The notes: generated by a model not told the origin, from the sequence alone. A stretch of 64,000 bases of DNA from Campylobacteraceae bacterium (GCA_027034975.1 JALVWQ010000010.1:62001-126000); one strand, 5' to 3'. Shown: positions 9,184 to 18,667, numbered from the stretch's first letter. A program made the numbers and translations.

Positions 9184-10925
9184 TTTAGCAACTCCTTAGC
9201 GCATGGAGTTTGCTTGTTTTTAAATTTCTCTTTGCTTTGTTTAAAGTTTTTATATATTTTATCGTCGTATTTGCCATGGCAGATTATGCATTTGTAGGCA
9301 TCAACAATTTTGTTTACCTCTTTTTTATTGAAGCCTCTTGCATTATCCCTAGAGAAGCTTTGGAACTGTTTGCCATCTTTACTGATTAGTGCATCTATTG
9401 GGTAGCTTATTGGTAAGCCACTTCTATTTGAGTCGTAGTATGGCATAAAGCTTATACCGCTTTTGTTCATATCTAATACGCCATTGCCTAAGCCTAATGT
9501 TAGTGGGTTAAAGTGGCAATCTATGCATCCTCTTGCCTCTTTGCTTGTTGTGTGTGGGTCCCATGCTGCGTATGCAAATGAGTGGAATGGATGGGTTGTT
9601 TTGTTACCTTCGTAAATTGTTGTTAGCACTTGGCATCCGGGGGCTGTTGGCATTATTTTTTTGTTGTAGCCTACCGCTAGAGCAGGGGACTCGTAGCGTA
9701 GATAAGTTCTCAACTCCATCCACTGCCCTTTGGTTTTTCTGTGTTTTATCCAGTCGTACTGTTTGCCATCTTTAAAGTAGACTTCGTGGCATCCGTAGCA
9801 ACTTGCTATCCATTTGCTGTGGCAGGCTGAGCAGTCTAATCGTTTGTGAATATCTAAATTGTGGTATGGTTTGTTGCTTAATTTTGAAATAGTAAATTTT
9901 TTGCCATCTCTTTTTCGGTAAATTACTGTTTTATTTCCATCTTTTGCTACATTGTAAAGGGGTGTGCCTTTTTTGGCTGTAACGGCTATCTCTTTTGCTA
10001 GTGGTATATTGCCATTTAGGGCACTTAGCATCGCTGCTTTTGGGTAGTTGCTACTTGGTTTAAATGTTGGGTTGTGGCAATCTTGGCAACTAATATCGAG
10101 TGCATCTTCCATATGGAGGTGTTTTTTGCCATCGCCCATTACGCCAACTTCGCTGTGGCAATCTATACAATCTAAGCCGCCTTTAGTGTGGTGAATATCA
10201 GCTGGTAGGTCGTAGTAGAAACGAGATTTATCTAGTTTATGGCTAAGTTTTCCGTGAATATAAGGTGTGCCATAGCCTTCGCTTTCGAACTTTCCAAAGT
10301 AGCTTAAGCCGATTCGGTTAGAGCGGTTGTGGCACTTTAGGCAATTGCTAGAAGGTATTTTAGTGCTTAATTTTGGGTGGATGATTTTTACACTACGACC
10401 ATTAGTAGTTACTTTAGCTGGAGCTACACGGTGGCAATCGACACAACCGCCACCTCTTGGGGTATAGCTTTTAAAGATTGTTTCATCTTGGTTTATGTGG
10501 CATGCAGCACAGAGTTTGCTAAAGTGATCTTCTGCGAGGCTCTGCTTAGAGCTTGGCTTTGCCTTTAGCTCTTCTATTCCACCACTTTGGGTAATTTGCT
10601 TAGTCTCTTTGAATTGAAATTTAAGGGTATCTAATACTCCACTCATAGAGTTCATTATAGATTTTTGAACTCTCTTTATTACCTCTTTATGGCACTTACC
10701 GCAGAAAATTTGAGCATGCTCTAAGCGTGAAGGATTGAGAACTATACCTTTATGGGCTTGCTCTTTGGTAAGTGCATTCTTATCTCCACCATGGCATGAG
10801 GCACATCCCATTGTTTTAATATCGTGAAAGTTATCCATAGAGGTTGTGTTGCTGTGGCAATTTAGGCAAGACTCTTTAGAGTGTAGTAAATTTATAAGTA
10901 AAACTATGAGTAAAAAGTATTTCAT
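9180..10925 (-). CDS. Periplasmic multiheme c-type cytochrome, 12 CXXCH
   Basis: Signal peptide; 12 CXXCH motifs counted; overlaps next gene by 4 nt. Confidence 0.93.
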   Translation of the reverse strand: MKYFLLIVLLINLLHSKESCLNCHSNTTSMDNFHDIKTMGCASCHGGDKNALTKEQAHKGIVLNPSRLEHAQIFCGKCHKEVIKRVQKSIMNSMSGVLDTLKFQFKETKQITQSGGIEELKAKPSSKQSLAEDHFSKLCAACHINQDETIFKSYTPRGGGCVDCHRVAPAKVTTNGRSVKIIHPKLSTKIPSSNCLKCHNRSNRIGLSYFGKFESEGYGTPYIHGKLSHKLDKSRFYYDLPADIHHTKGGLDCIDCHSEVGVMGDGKKHLHMEDALDISCQDCHNPTFKPSSNYPKAAMLSALNGNIPLAKEIAVTAKKGTPLYNVAKDGNKTVIYRKRDGKKFTISKLSNKPYHNLDIHKRLDCSACHSKWIASCYGCHEVYFKDGKQYDWIKHRKTKGQWMELRTYLRYESPALAVGYNKKIMPTAPGCQVLTTIYEGNKTTHPFHSFAYAAWDPHTTSKEARGCIDCHFNPLTLGLGNGVLDMNKSGISFMPYYDSNRSGLPISYPIDALISKDGKQFQSFSRDNARGFNKKEVNKIVDAYKCIICHGKYDDKIYKNFKQSKEKFKNKQTPCAKELLK

Positions 10926-10997
10926 AAATTGCCTGTTGGTAAGAAGTTAGGGCGAGGCTAAAGCCACCGGTTCCATCAAAGGAAGTATAGCATAGTT

Positions 10998-11014
10998 TCT
11001 CCCAAAAAGGGAGA
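10998..11014 (-). terminator. Hairpin between rhodanese and multiheme cytochrome genes
   Basis: TCTCCC AAAAA GGGAGA perfect 6-bp stem. Confidence 0.55.
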
Positions 11015-11025
11015 GAAGGTGAGAA

Positions 11026-11976
11026 TTACTTCTCTAATGGTCTATTTGGTGTTGCAGTGTAGTCTGCCATAGAACCATCGTAAAGTTTAGCATCCATACC
11101 TAAAAGGAATTTTTGTACAAATGCAGAACCAGCAGCTAAGTGACCAGTGTTACAGTAGTTGATAACTGGCTTAGAAGTATCGATTCCAGCATCTTTTAAT
11201 TTTTTAGTTAAGTTCTCTTTTGTATCAAGGTAGTATACACCATCTTTTTCAACTGTATACGCTTTAGCGTGAAGTGCTTTAGCTCCTGGAAGGTGACCCT
11301 CTGCCATTCTTCTTGGATCTGGTTTTTTCATATCTGCATGGTAGTGAGAGTGTCCAGGCTTACCAAGACCTGTTGCATCTAAGAATTGAGCAGATTTTAG
11401 AGTTACAGCTTCATCTACATCTTCAAGGCTAGCATATGCACCTCTATCGAATTTTTTAATTTCGTAGTTTCCCTCTTTAGTTGTAGCTTCTGTGCTAGTT
11501 TCACCACCAGCTTTTACGAAACCTTCGTATCCACCATCTAAGATAGCTACATTGTTTTTACCATAATACATAGAAACTAATGCTGCTAAAGCACCATCTC
11601 TGTAAAGTTTTGCTTTGTTTCCACCTGCGTAGAATACTACAGCGTTATCATTTGTAATTCCACATTTTTTTGCAGTTGCAACATATTTGTTTGGTGCTGC
11701 AAAGTATCCTGGAATAGGTTTTTGTAGGTTAGTGTTGTAGTATCTACCTTCTCTAAAGTTACCAAGTGGGCAAGATACAGCACCCTTAATGTGACCTTTG
11801 TTGTAGTTAGGGTGTTTTTCGTTGTTTTTTCTTACATCGATAATTACAAGATCTTTATCATTCTGATGTTTTTTTAACCACTCAGCATCTACGATATGGT
11901 TTGCTGGAAGGTCAAGTGCGAATAGACTTGCACTTAGTGCTACTGCTGCTGATGTTACGATTGCTAATTTTTTCAT
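11026..11976 (-). CDS. Exported two-domain rhodanese-like thiosulfate sulfurtransferase
   Basis: Signal peptide; rhodanese DVRKNNEKHPNYNKGHIKGA and catalytic-loop-like YCNTGHLAAG; 316 aa. Confidence 0.92.
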   Translation of the reverse strand: MKKLAIVTSAAVALSASLFALDLPANHIVDAEWLKKHQNDKDLVIIDVRKNNEKHPNYNKGHIKGAVSCPLGNFREGRYYNTNLQKPIPGYFAAPNKYVATAKKCGITNDNAVVFYAGGNKAKLYRDGALAALVSMYYGKNNVAILDGGYEGFVKAGGETSTEATTKEGNYEIKKFDRGAYASLEDVDEAVTLKSAQFLDATGLGKPGHSHYHADMKKPDPRRMAEGHLPGAKALHAKAYTVEKDGVYYLDTKENLTKKLKDAGIDTSKPVINYCNTGHLAAGSAFVQKFLLGMDAKLYDGSMADYTATPNRPLEK

Positions 11977-12014
11977 TTATTCTCCTTAAGAATATTATTA
12001 TTTTAGGCTGCATA

Positions 12015-12072
12015 CTCAGATTATGCATTGCAAGGTTGTTTTATGCAATAAACTAGCATGGCATAATCTGAG
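12015..12072 (-). repeat. Perfect 12-bp inverted repeat CTCAGATTATGC/GCATAATCTGAG with nested stem
   Basis: 12015-12026 vs 12061-12072; inner ATTGCA...TGCAAT. Confidence 0.85.
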
Positions 12073-12134
12073 ATTAACCTTTTAAAAATAGAGTAAGCTC
12101 TACTCTTAAAAGATTAACCGAAGAGAAGGGGTAT

Positions 12135-12494
12135 TTAGCACCCCATTTCTTCCTCTTCTGCTGGTTTGACAGGCTTTTTACTTGCAGCAGGTGCTTGCTT
12201 TGCTTTACCTGCACTATTAGCAGCTGGTACATTACCTGAGCACTTAGCATCAGCGATTTTAGTTAATACCTTATAGCCAGACTTATTCTCTGGATCTACT
12301 TTAATTGCTAGTTTAGCAAATTTCATTGCTTTGTCGAAATCTTTTTGAGCAAGTGCAGCCTCCGCATCTTTTGTATATTTCGCACAGAGAGTCTTTTTAG
12401 ACTTAATTACATCCTCTTTCGATGCACTTACTGCAGTTAAAGCTCCAGCAGCTACAATTAAAACTATACCTACTACTGAAATTATTTTATTCAT
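12135..12494 (-). CDS. Small membrane-anchored/exported TPR-like protein ending in Cys
   Basis: N-terminal TM/signal; ALAQKDFDKAMKFAKLAIKVDPENKSGYKVL TPR; C-terminus EEEEMGC. Confidence 0.75.
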   Translation of the reverse strand: MNKIISVVGIVLIVAAGALTAVSASKEDVIKSKKTLCAKYTKDAEAALAQKDFDKAMKFAKLAIKVDPENKSGYKVLTKIADAKCSGNVPAANSAGKAKQAPAASKKPVKPAEEEEMGC

Positions 12495-13096
12495 TAATTT
12501 TCTCCTTTATTGTCTATCACTTTTTTTACAGCTATAACAAATAGTAGCAACCCTAAAGATGCAGCTACAGTTATAAGATAAGAGATTCTAATATCTCCAC
12601 CAACGAGTTTATCAATTGTAAATTTACCTAGGTTGCCTGAGTTTGCAAAGTCTATAATGTACTCATAGATATCGAAGTAGAAGAACATTCCAACGAGCAA
12701 TCCAAGAGCGAAAAATATTGCATCAATCTTGAGGGTAGCAATACCAACAACAGCTGTACCTGGGCACCAACCAGACATTACCATTCCTAAACCAAATATC
12801 ATACCACCTATAAGATAAGGCCATAGGTAAGTAGTAGGTATAAAGATTTGTGAATAATCGATGTACCCTAAGAGTGAACCAACGAATATTAATGTAGCAG
12901 CTGTAATAATAGCTGTAACCATAATTTTAGGTACAATGAGGCTTCTAAAGTAGAATACCGGTGCTATGTGTGCTGAAGTTCCAAAACCACCTCTCTCTAG
13001 GATAAATCCAAATATAATACCGATACCAAGACCTAGCATTAAGTTGAGGTTATTATCTATAAATCCATTTGTAAATAGTGGGAATACTGTCTCCAT
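12494..13096 (-). CDS. YeeE/YedE family (thiosulfate transporter-like) membrane protein
   Basis: GGMIFGLGMVMSGWCPGTAVVGI signature, multiple TM. Confidence 0.88.
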   Translation of the reverse strand: METVFPLFTNGFIDNNLNLMLGLGIGIIFGFILERGGFGTSAHIAPVFYFRSLIVPKIMVTAIITAATLIFVGSLLGYIDYSQIFIPTTYLWPYLIGGMIFGLGMVMSGWCPGTAVVGIATLKIDAIFFALGLLVGMFFYFDIYEYIIDFANSGNLGKFTIDKLVGGDIRISYLITVAASLGLLLFVIAVKKVIDNKGEN

Positions 13097-13611
13097 TACT
13101 CAACTCCTTTCCACTGCTTTTTAAAGAGGAATGCAAAAAAGAATCCTGCACCAAAAGCAGCTAGCATAAAGATCCAAGCACCTACACTAAAAGTTGCAGC
13201 ACCATCAAGTGCTTGACCACTTGTACAGCCTCTTGTAAGTCTTGTTGCAGCTGCAACGATCACACCACCTAAAAATGCGAAGAAGAGTCTTTTACCAGAT
13301 GAGTACCCTTTGCCTCTTGTAACTTCTGGTTTAATTCTTCTAGCAATGAGGGCACTAATAAAGCCACCTATAAAGATACCTACTACCTCTATTACTGTCC
13401 AATTAAGAAGTGCATTCCCATGCTTTAGGTATTTGCCAGCATATGCATTTTGTGCAAAGTTGGGATCTACACTGTATGCTATTTGAGCAGTGCTTCTTGC
13501 AAACGCACCACTTGCACCCATCCCTTGGCCTGCAACAATAAAACTTATAAAGAGTGCAATACCAAGAAGGATACCAGCAGTTACTGGCGACCAATATCTT
13601 TTTTTATTCAT
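13096..13611 (-). CDS. YeeE/YedE family (thiosulfate transporter-like) membrane protein
   Basis: FLGGVIVAAATRLTRGCTSGQALDGAATFSVGAW signature, multiple TM. Confidence 0.88.
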   Translation of the reverse strand: MNKKRYWSPVTAGILLGIALFISFIVAGQGMGASGAFARSTAQIAYSVDPNFAQNAYAGKYLKHGNALLNWTVIEVVGIFIGGFISALIARRIKPEVTRGKGYSSGKRLFFAFLGGVIVAAATRLTRGCTSGQALDGAATFSVGAWIFMLAAFGAGFFFAFLFKKQWKGVE

Positions 13612-13904
13612 ATATTTAACTCCGTTTTAGAATTTGTCGTTATCATTCTTGCTTATTGTAATTAACAAGTAGCTACAAATGATCTAAGCAATAATAACAC
13701 AGAATATTATAATAAAAATCTTTTAAGAAAGAAATATATAACTATAAATAATATTTATGTTACAGAATAACACACATTTATTATATTGATTGTATCTTAT
13801 ATTTACTATAACTTTTGATTTACTACCATTCCGACTCTATTGTAGTTAATTATCAATTAATTATTTTAATGTAAAATTAGACAAATCGAATTGGGAGCAC
13901 TATA

Positions 13905-14849
13905 TTGGATACGATAAATAAGATACGAGAAGAGGTACATAAAGTCGTAGTTGGGCAAGAGAAGATGGTAGAGAGTCTTCTTATCGGCTTGATTTGCCAA
14001 GGGCATATACTATTAGAGGGGGTTCCAGGTTTAGCAAAGACGACAACCATTAATGCTCTTGCTAAAACAATTGGTTTAGATTTTAAGAGGGTGCAGTTTA
14101 CTCCCGATCTTCTCCCTTCAGATATTATTGGTACTGAGATTTATGATCCAACGAGCAACAGTTTCAAGATAAAGCGTGGTCCAATCTTTACAAACTTGCT
14201 TCTTGCAGATGAGATAAACAGAGCACCGGCAAAAGTGCAATCGGCACTTTTAGAGGTAATGCAAGAGAGACAAGTTACAATTGGTGAGAGTAGCTTTAAG
14301 CTTGATCTTCCTTTCCTTACTATGGCAACGCAAAATCCTGTAGAGCAAGAGGGTGCTTACGAGCTCCCAGAGGCACAGTTGGATAGATTTTTAATGAAGG
14401 TAATTGTAGGTTACAATACAAGAGAGGAGGAGCTTGAGATTGCAAGGAGAGTCTCAAATAATAGCTTTGAAGAGATTAGGCAAGTTGCAACTATAGATGA
14501 TTTGGTTAATGTTCGTAAAGAAGCAATGGATGTCCATATAGACTCGGAGGTCGAGAAGTATATAATTGAGCTTATCTTTGCGACAAGAGAGCCAAAAGAG
14601 TATGGTTTAGAGCAGTTAAGTGATTATATAGAGTTTGGGGCGAGCCCAAGAGCGAGTATCGATATGTATAAAGCAGCTCGTGCTGTTGCTTATATTAAGG
14701 GGCAAGATTTTGTTTCTCCAATAGAGATAGCTTACATTGCTAAAGAGGTGCTAAGACATAGAATTATCTTGAGTTACGAGGCACAGGCTGAAGGTATTAC
14801 ACAAGATATGATAATAGAGAAAGTCTTGGCAACTGTTCCTATACCGTAG
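13905..14849 (+). CDS. MoxR family AAA ATPase
   Basis: GVPGLAKT Walker A, LLADEINRAPAKVQSALLEVMQERQVTIG. Confidence 0.95.
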   Translation: MDTINKIREEVHKVVVGQEKMVESLLIGLICQGHILLEGVPGLAKTTTINALAKTIGLDFKRVQFTPDLLPSDIIGTEIYDPTSNSFKIKRGPIFTNLLLADEINRAPAKVQSALLEVMQERQVTIGESSFKLDLPFLTMATQNPVEQEGAYELPEAQLDRFLMKVIVGYNTREEELEIARRVSNNSFEEIRQVATIDDLVNVRKEAMDVHIDSEVEKYIIELIFATREPKEYGLEQLSDYIEFGASPRASIDMYKAARAVAYIKGQDFVSPIEIAYIAKEVLRHRIILSYEAQAEGITQDMIIEKVLATVPIP

Positions 14850-14877
14850 CCGTTGGTAGAGAAGAGGAAAGAGTAAG

Positions 14878-15702
14878 GTGAACTCAAAAGCAAAAACAGT
14901 TATTTTAAAGACTCGAAAGCAAGTTTTTGGTGCACTCAATGGAAACAATATCTCTGCTTTTCGAGGAGAGGGCTTTGAGTTTGCAGAACTTAGAGAGTAT
15001 GCCTATGGCGATGATATTCGCTCGATCGATTGGAAGACTACAGCAAAGTTAGGCAAGCCCTATGTTAAGGTATACCATGAAGAACGAGAGCTTAATGTAG
15101 TAGTTTCGTCTATGCTGTGTGGTTCTACATTTTTTGGGGTTGCTAAGCCAATGAGCGAGTTTATAGTAGAGCTTATGGCGATACTTGGCTATTCTGCAAT
15201 TCGTAACAGAGATCTCTTTAGCCATATTCTTTATGCCGATAGACTCTATCGTTACTCTAAGCCCTCAAAAAAGATCTTTGCAGTAAATAAAGAGATAGAG
15301 GAGGCATTAAGCTTTGATGTCTTAAAAAAGCAAGGTAACTATAGTGCATGGATAGAGGAGTTGAATAAAAGAGTGGAAAAGAAGTCGCTGCTTATTTTGA
15401 TTGGAGATTTTGTGGGTGAAATGAATCTTGCTATTTTAGCAAAGAAACATGATCTAATTGTTTTGATAGTAAGAGACTACTTTATAGAGAATCCAAAACC
15501 TTTAGGTGAGGTCACACTTGTAGATCCAGGGTACTTTGACGCTTTTCGTGGTAACTTTGATGAAGAAAGTGTTGGCATCTATAAGGCAGCTCTCAGAGAG
15601 AACGATAAACAGCTCTTTAGACACTTACGCAAAATTGGAGCTCGATTTGCAAAATTTTATACACATGAAGATCCCTATCTTCAGCTAGTAAAGAGGCTCT
15701 GA
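14878..15702 (+). CDS. DUF58 domain protein
   Basis: GEGFEFAELREYAYGDDIRSIDWKTTAKLGKPYVKVYHEERELNV; initiation at GTG. Confidence 0.92.
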   Translation: MNSKAKTVILKTRKQVFGALNGNNISAFRGEGFEFAELREYAYGDDIRSIDWKTTAKLGKPYVKVYHEERELNVVVSSMLCGSTFFGVAKPMSEFIVELMAILGYSAIRNRDLFSHILYADRLYRYSKPSKKIFAVNKEIEEALSFDVLKKQGNYSAWIEELNKRVEKKSLLILIGDFVGEMNLAILAKKHDLIVLIVRDYFIENPKPLGEVTLVDPGYFDAFRGNFDEESVGIYKAALRENDKQLFRHLRKIGARFAKFYTHEDPYLQLVKRL

Positions 15703-16094
15703 TGGAGAATACTCTACGAGATATTAAGCCGCTTATTCCAGTGAGTGACTATAGTTGGCTTCTCTTAATAGCTACACTTCTTCTTGGGGGCTTATTGGGG
15801 TACTATCTTTTTAAGCGAGTCTATGCAAAAGTAGTTGTAGGGTGCAAAGTTAATTGCCAAAAATACTACTTTCATAAGTTTAGTACTATCGATTGGAGCA
15901 ATCCGAAAGAAGCAGCCTATTTAGCAACCCGTTATGGTCTTGTCTTGGCAAAAGATAGGCGTCGAAAAGAGCTCTTTTTGCAGTTAAGAGAGAATCTAGA
16001 GCAGTATAAATATAAACGAGATATAGAGTCTGTTGATGAGACAACGATAAACTACTACAATCTCTATAAGCAGGTGTGTGATGAGTCACTATAG
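15702..16094 (+). CDS. Small membrane protein of bat operon (DUF4381-like position)
   Basis: Single TM; translationally coupled between DUF58 and batA-like genes. Confidence 0.65.
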   Translation: MENTLRDIKPLIPVSDYSWLLLIATLLLGGLLGYYLFKRVYAKVVVGCKVNCQKYYFHKFSTIDWSNPKEAAYLATRYGLVLAKDRRRKELFLQLRENLEQYKYKRDIESVDETTINYYNLYKQVCDESL

Positions 16095-17004
16095 TTTTGA
16101 GTTTCCATTTCTCTTTTTGCTTCTGCCACTCTTTTGGTTCTGCTTTAGAGAGTGTCGGGCTCGTACTATGGCTATCTATCTACCCTATATTCATATTTTA
16201 CTTGGAGAGAAGAGAGTTGTTACAAAGTTGCTCAAGATCTTAAAGTGGGGTGCAATTATAAGTTTTGTTATTGCATTGGCTTCGCCAGTAAAGGTTACGA
16301 AGTACCATAATGTAAAAAAAGAGGCTCGTGATATTATGCTTATTATCGATTCGAGTAAGTCTATGCTCGATAGAGGCTTCGATAGTGATAACCCTAAAAA
16401 AGATAAATTTAGTGCAGTTTTAGAAGTTGTACATGATTTTATTGCAAAGCGAACAAATGACCGCATAGGCTTGATAAACTTTGCAAGTAGTGCCTTTATC
16501 GCTTCGCCACTGACCTTTGATAAAGCTTATCTTTTAGATATATTAAAGAAGCAAGCGGTAGGGTTGGTAGGGAGTAGAACTGCAATTTACGATTCGCTTT
16601 TAGAGGCAGAGTATATTTTAGCAGGCTCATCTGCAAAGAGCCGTATTGCAATATTGCTTACAGATGGTGTCGATAATATGAGCCAAACTAGTTTTCGTGA
16701 TATCTTGGAGGTAACCAAAAAGAGTAGTATAAAGCTCTATATTATTGGTATTGGCGAAAGAAGTGATATCGACACAGAGAAGTTGCAAGAGTTGGCAAAA
16801 GAGGCAAAAGGGAAGTTCTATCTCGTTTCGCAAAAGAGTCAGTTAGCCAATATCTACAAAGAGATTGACAAGAGTGAAACAACAGATATTCGCAGCGAAG
16901 GGTATAAACAGTACACCTACTATTACTACTTTCCATTAGTAGTTTCGATAGTGCTCTTTTTGCTCTTTGTCTACTTTAGAAGTGTAAAGGGTATTACAAA
17001 ATGA
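16078..17004 (+). CDS. batA: VWA-domain protein, BatA-like
   Basis: MIDAS IIDSSKSM, LTDGVDN; flanking TMs; operon context. Confidence 0.85.
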   Translation: MMSHYSFEFPFLFLLLPLFWFCFRECRARTMAIYLPYIHILLGEKRVVTKLLKILKWGAIISFVIALASPVKVTKYHNVKKEARDIMLIIDSSKSMLDRGFDSDNPKKDKFSAVLEVVHDFIAKRTNDRIGLINFASSAFIASPLTFDKAYLLDILKKQAVGLVGSRTAIYDSLLEAEYILAGSSAKSRIAILLTDGVDNMSQTSFRDILEVTKKSSIKLYIIGIGERSDIDTEKLQELAKEAKGKFYLVSQKSQLANIYKEIDKSETTDIRSEGYKQYTYYYYFPLVVSIVLFLLFVYFRSVKGITK

Positions 17005-17999
17005 GTTTTGAGAATTTCTATCTAATGCTACTTTTGCTGATTCCCTTTTTGCTTTTTGCCTTTTTGGTTTTAACCAATAAAGAGGGGGTCGAGAGGGTCT
17101 TTAGCCCAGAGGTAATAGAGCGAATTAGAGTTGAGGGGAGTGGTTTAAGTACTCGTGTACGAAATGCTTTGCTGCTTGGGGCAATCTTTATGATGATAAT
17201 CGCCGTTGGACACCCCTATATTGAAAAAGGCGAGAGAGATATTGAGCTAGGAGCTCTTGAGATTGTTATGGCATTAGATATCTCTGGATCTATGCGGAGT
17301 CAAGACTTCTACCCTAACCGGCTAGATTTTGCAAAAGAGAAGAGTAAAAAGCTACTCGATAATTTAGTAGAGGATGAGGTGATGCTCTTAACATTCTCGG
17401 ACTCTGTCTATCTTATCTCTCCAATGACAAGCGATAAAGAGACGCTTAAAACTGTAATTGATGGCATTACCAAAGAGTATTTAGATGGTGGGAGTAACTT
17501 TAGAGCACTTGGCGAAGTTTTACGCGATACACTCAAAGGAAGAGAGCAAAAGATTGCAATAGTAGTAAGTGATGGTGCGAGCAAGGGGGATCTTCGTGAG
17601 TTTAAAAAGATGATACTCGATGCCAATATAAAGCTTTATGCCATTTTAATTGGAACAGAGATAGGGGCACCTATTCTTAATAAGGATAATAAAGCTGTGC
17701 TTAAGAATGAGCAAGTTGTTATGAGTCGGCTCAATTTGGAGTTGGGGGAGATAGCTAAAGAGAGTGGAGGAGATTATATTGTTGCAGATTATGGAGATGA
17801 GAATATCGAAGAGATAGCAGCAAAGATAGAGAGTAATCTTCACTACGGTAGCTTAAAAAAGAGACTCCATGTAAAAGATAAGATTGAACTCTTCTACTAT
17901 CCACTCATGCTCGCTTTAGTGCTTCTACTCTTGGCACTCTTTTCGAGACCGAATGGAGCAGTATTTCAAAAGCTCCTCCGTTTGAAAGGAGTAAAGTAG
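17001..17999 (+). CDS. batB: VWA-domain protein, BatB-like
   Basis: ALDISGSMRSQDF MIDAS, VVSDGASKG; operon context. Confidence 0.85.
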   Translation: MSFENFYLMLLLLIPFLLFAFLVLTNKEGVERVFSPEVIERIRVEGSGLSTRVRNALLLGAIFMMIIAVGHPYIEKGERDIELGALEIVMALDISGSMRSQDFYPNRLDFAKEKSKKLLDNLVEDEVMLLTFSDSVYLISPMTSDKETLKTVIDGITKEYLDGGSNFRALGEVLRDTLKGREQKIAIVVSDGASKGDLREFKKMILDANIKLYAILIGTEIGAPILNKDNKAVLKNEQVVMSRLNLELGEIAKESGGDYIVADYGDENIEEIAAKIESNLHYGSLKKRLHVKDKIELFYYPLMLALVLLLLALFSRPNGAVFQKLLRLKGVK

Positions 18000-18667
18000 T
18001 GTTTATACGAATTGTTCCCCTTTTGCTGCTCTTTGCACTCTCTTTTGCCGATGCTGGGCTTTTTGATTTTATAAAAAGGAGCACCATTCAAAAGAGCTAT
18101 ACTCAAGGAGATTACAATACCACAAAAGATACTCTTTTGGCTTTGCATAAGGATAGGGCTGTAGATAACTATAACCTTGCAAATATATACTATAAGCTAG
18201 GCAGATTTAAAGAGGCTATAAGGTACTATAAACGAGCCTTTGGCGAGGGTGTAGATGAGCATGATAGATTGCACAATTTAGGCAATAGCTATTTTCTCTC
18301 TAAGGAGTATAAGCGAGCAATTACTGCATATAGCTATGCACTCAAACTAAGAGAAGATGCTGATACACAGCACAACCTAGAGTTAGCACAAGAGGCACTT
18401 AAAAAGCCAAAGCAGCAAAAAGAGCAAGATAGAAAGAAGAAAAAAGAGAAGAGTAAGAAAAACTCTCCAAACAAGAGTAATAAGAAGCAAAAAGAGGCTC
18501 GAAAATTGACAAAAAAAGAGTTGAAAGCACTTGATGATCTCAAAAAGAGGTTACAACGCAAAGAGGAGATAAAAAAGATGCTCCAAAAAAATTTTAAAGA
18601 TAAGAAGGTTCCGGTGATAATGTATCCTCTTAATCAAAAAGAGGCAGAGAGAAAAGAACCATGGTAA
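17999..18667 (+). CDS. batC: TPR protein, BatC-like, with Lys-rich tail
   Basis: TPR repeats (YNLANIYYKLGRFKEAIRYYKRA...), operon context. Confidence 0.8.
   Translation: MFIRIVPLLLLFALSFADAGLFDFIKRSTIQKSYTQGDYNTTKDTLLALHKDRAVDNYNLANIYYKLGRFKEAIRYYKRAFGEGVDEHDRLHNLGNSYFLSKEYKRAITAYSYALKLREDADTQHNLELAQEALKKPKQQKEQDRKKKKEKSKKNSPNKSNKKQKEARKLTKKELKALDDLKKRLQRKEEIKKMLQKNFKDKKVPVIMYPLNQKEAERKEPW

Noticed and set aside
8771-9199. 142-aa plus-strand ORF over the 8-heme cytochrome
   Set aside because: Antisense mirror of CXXCH-coding sequence; no independent support.
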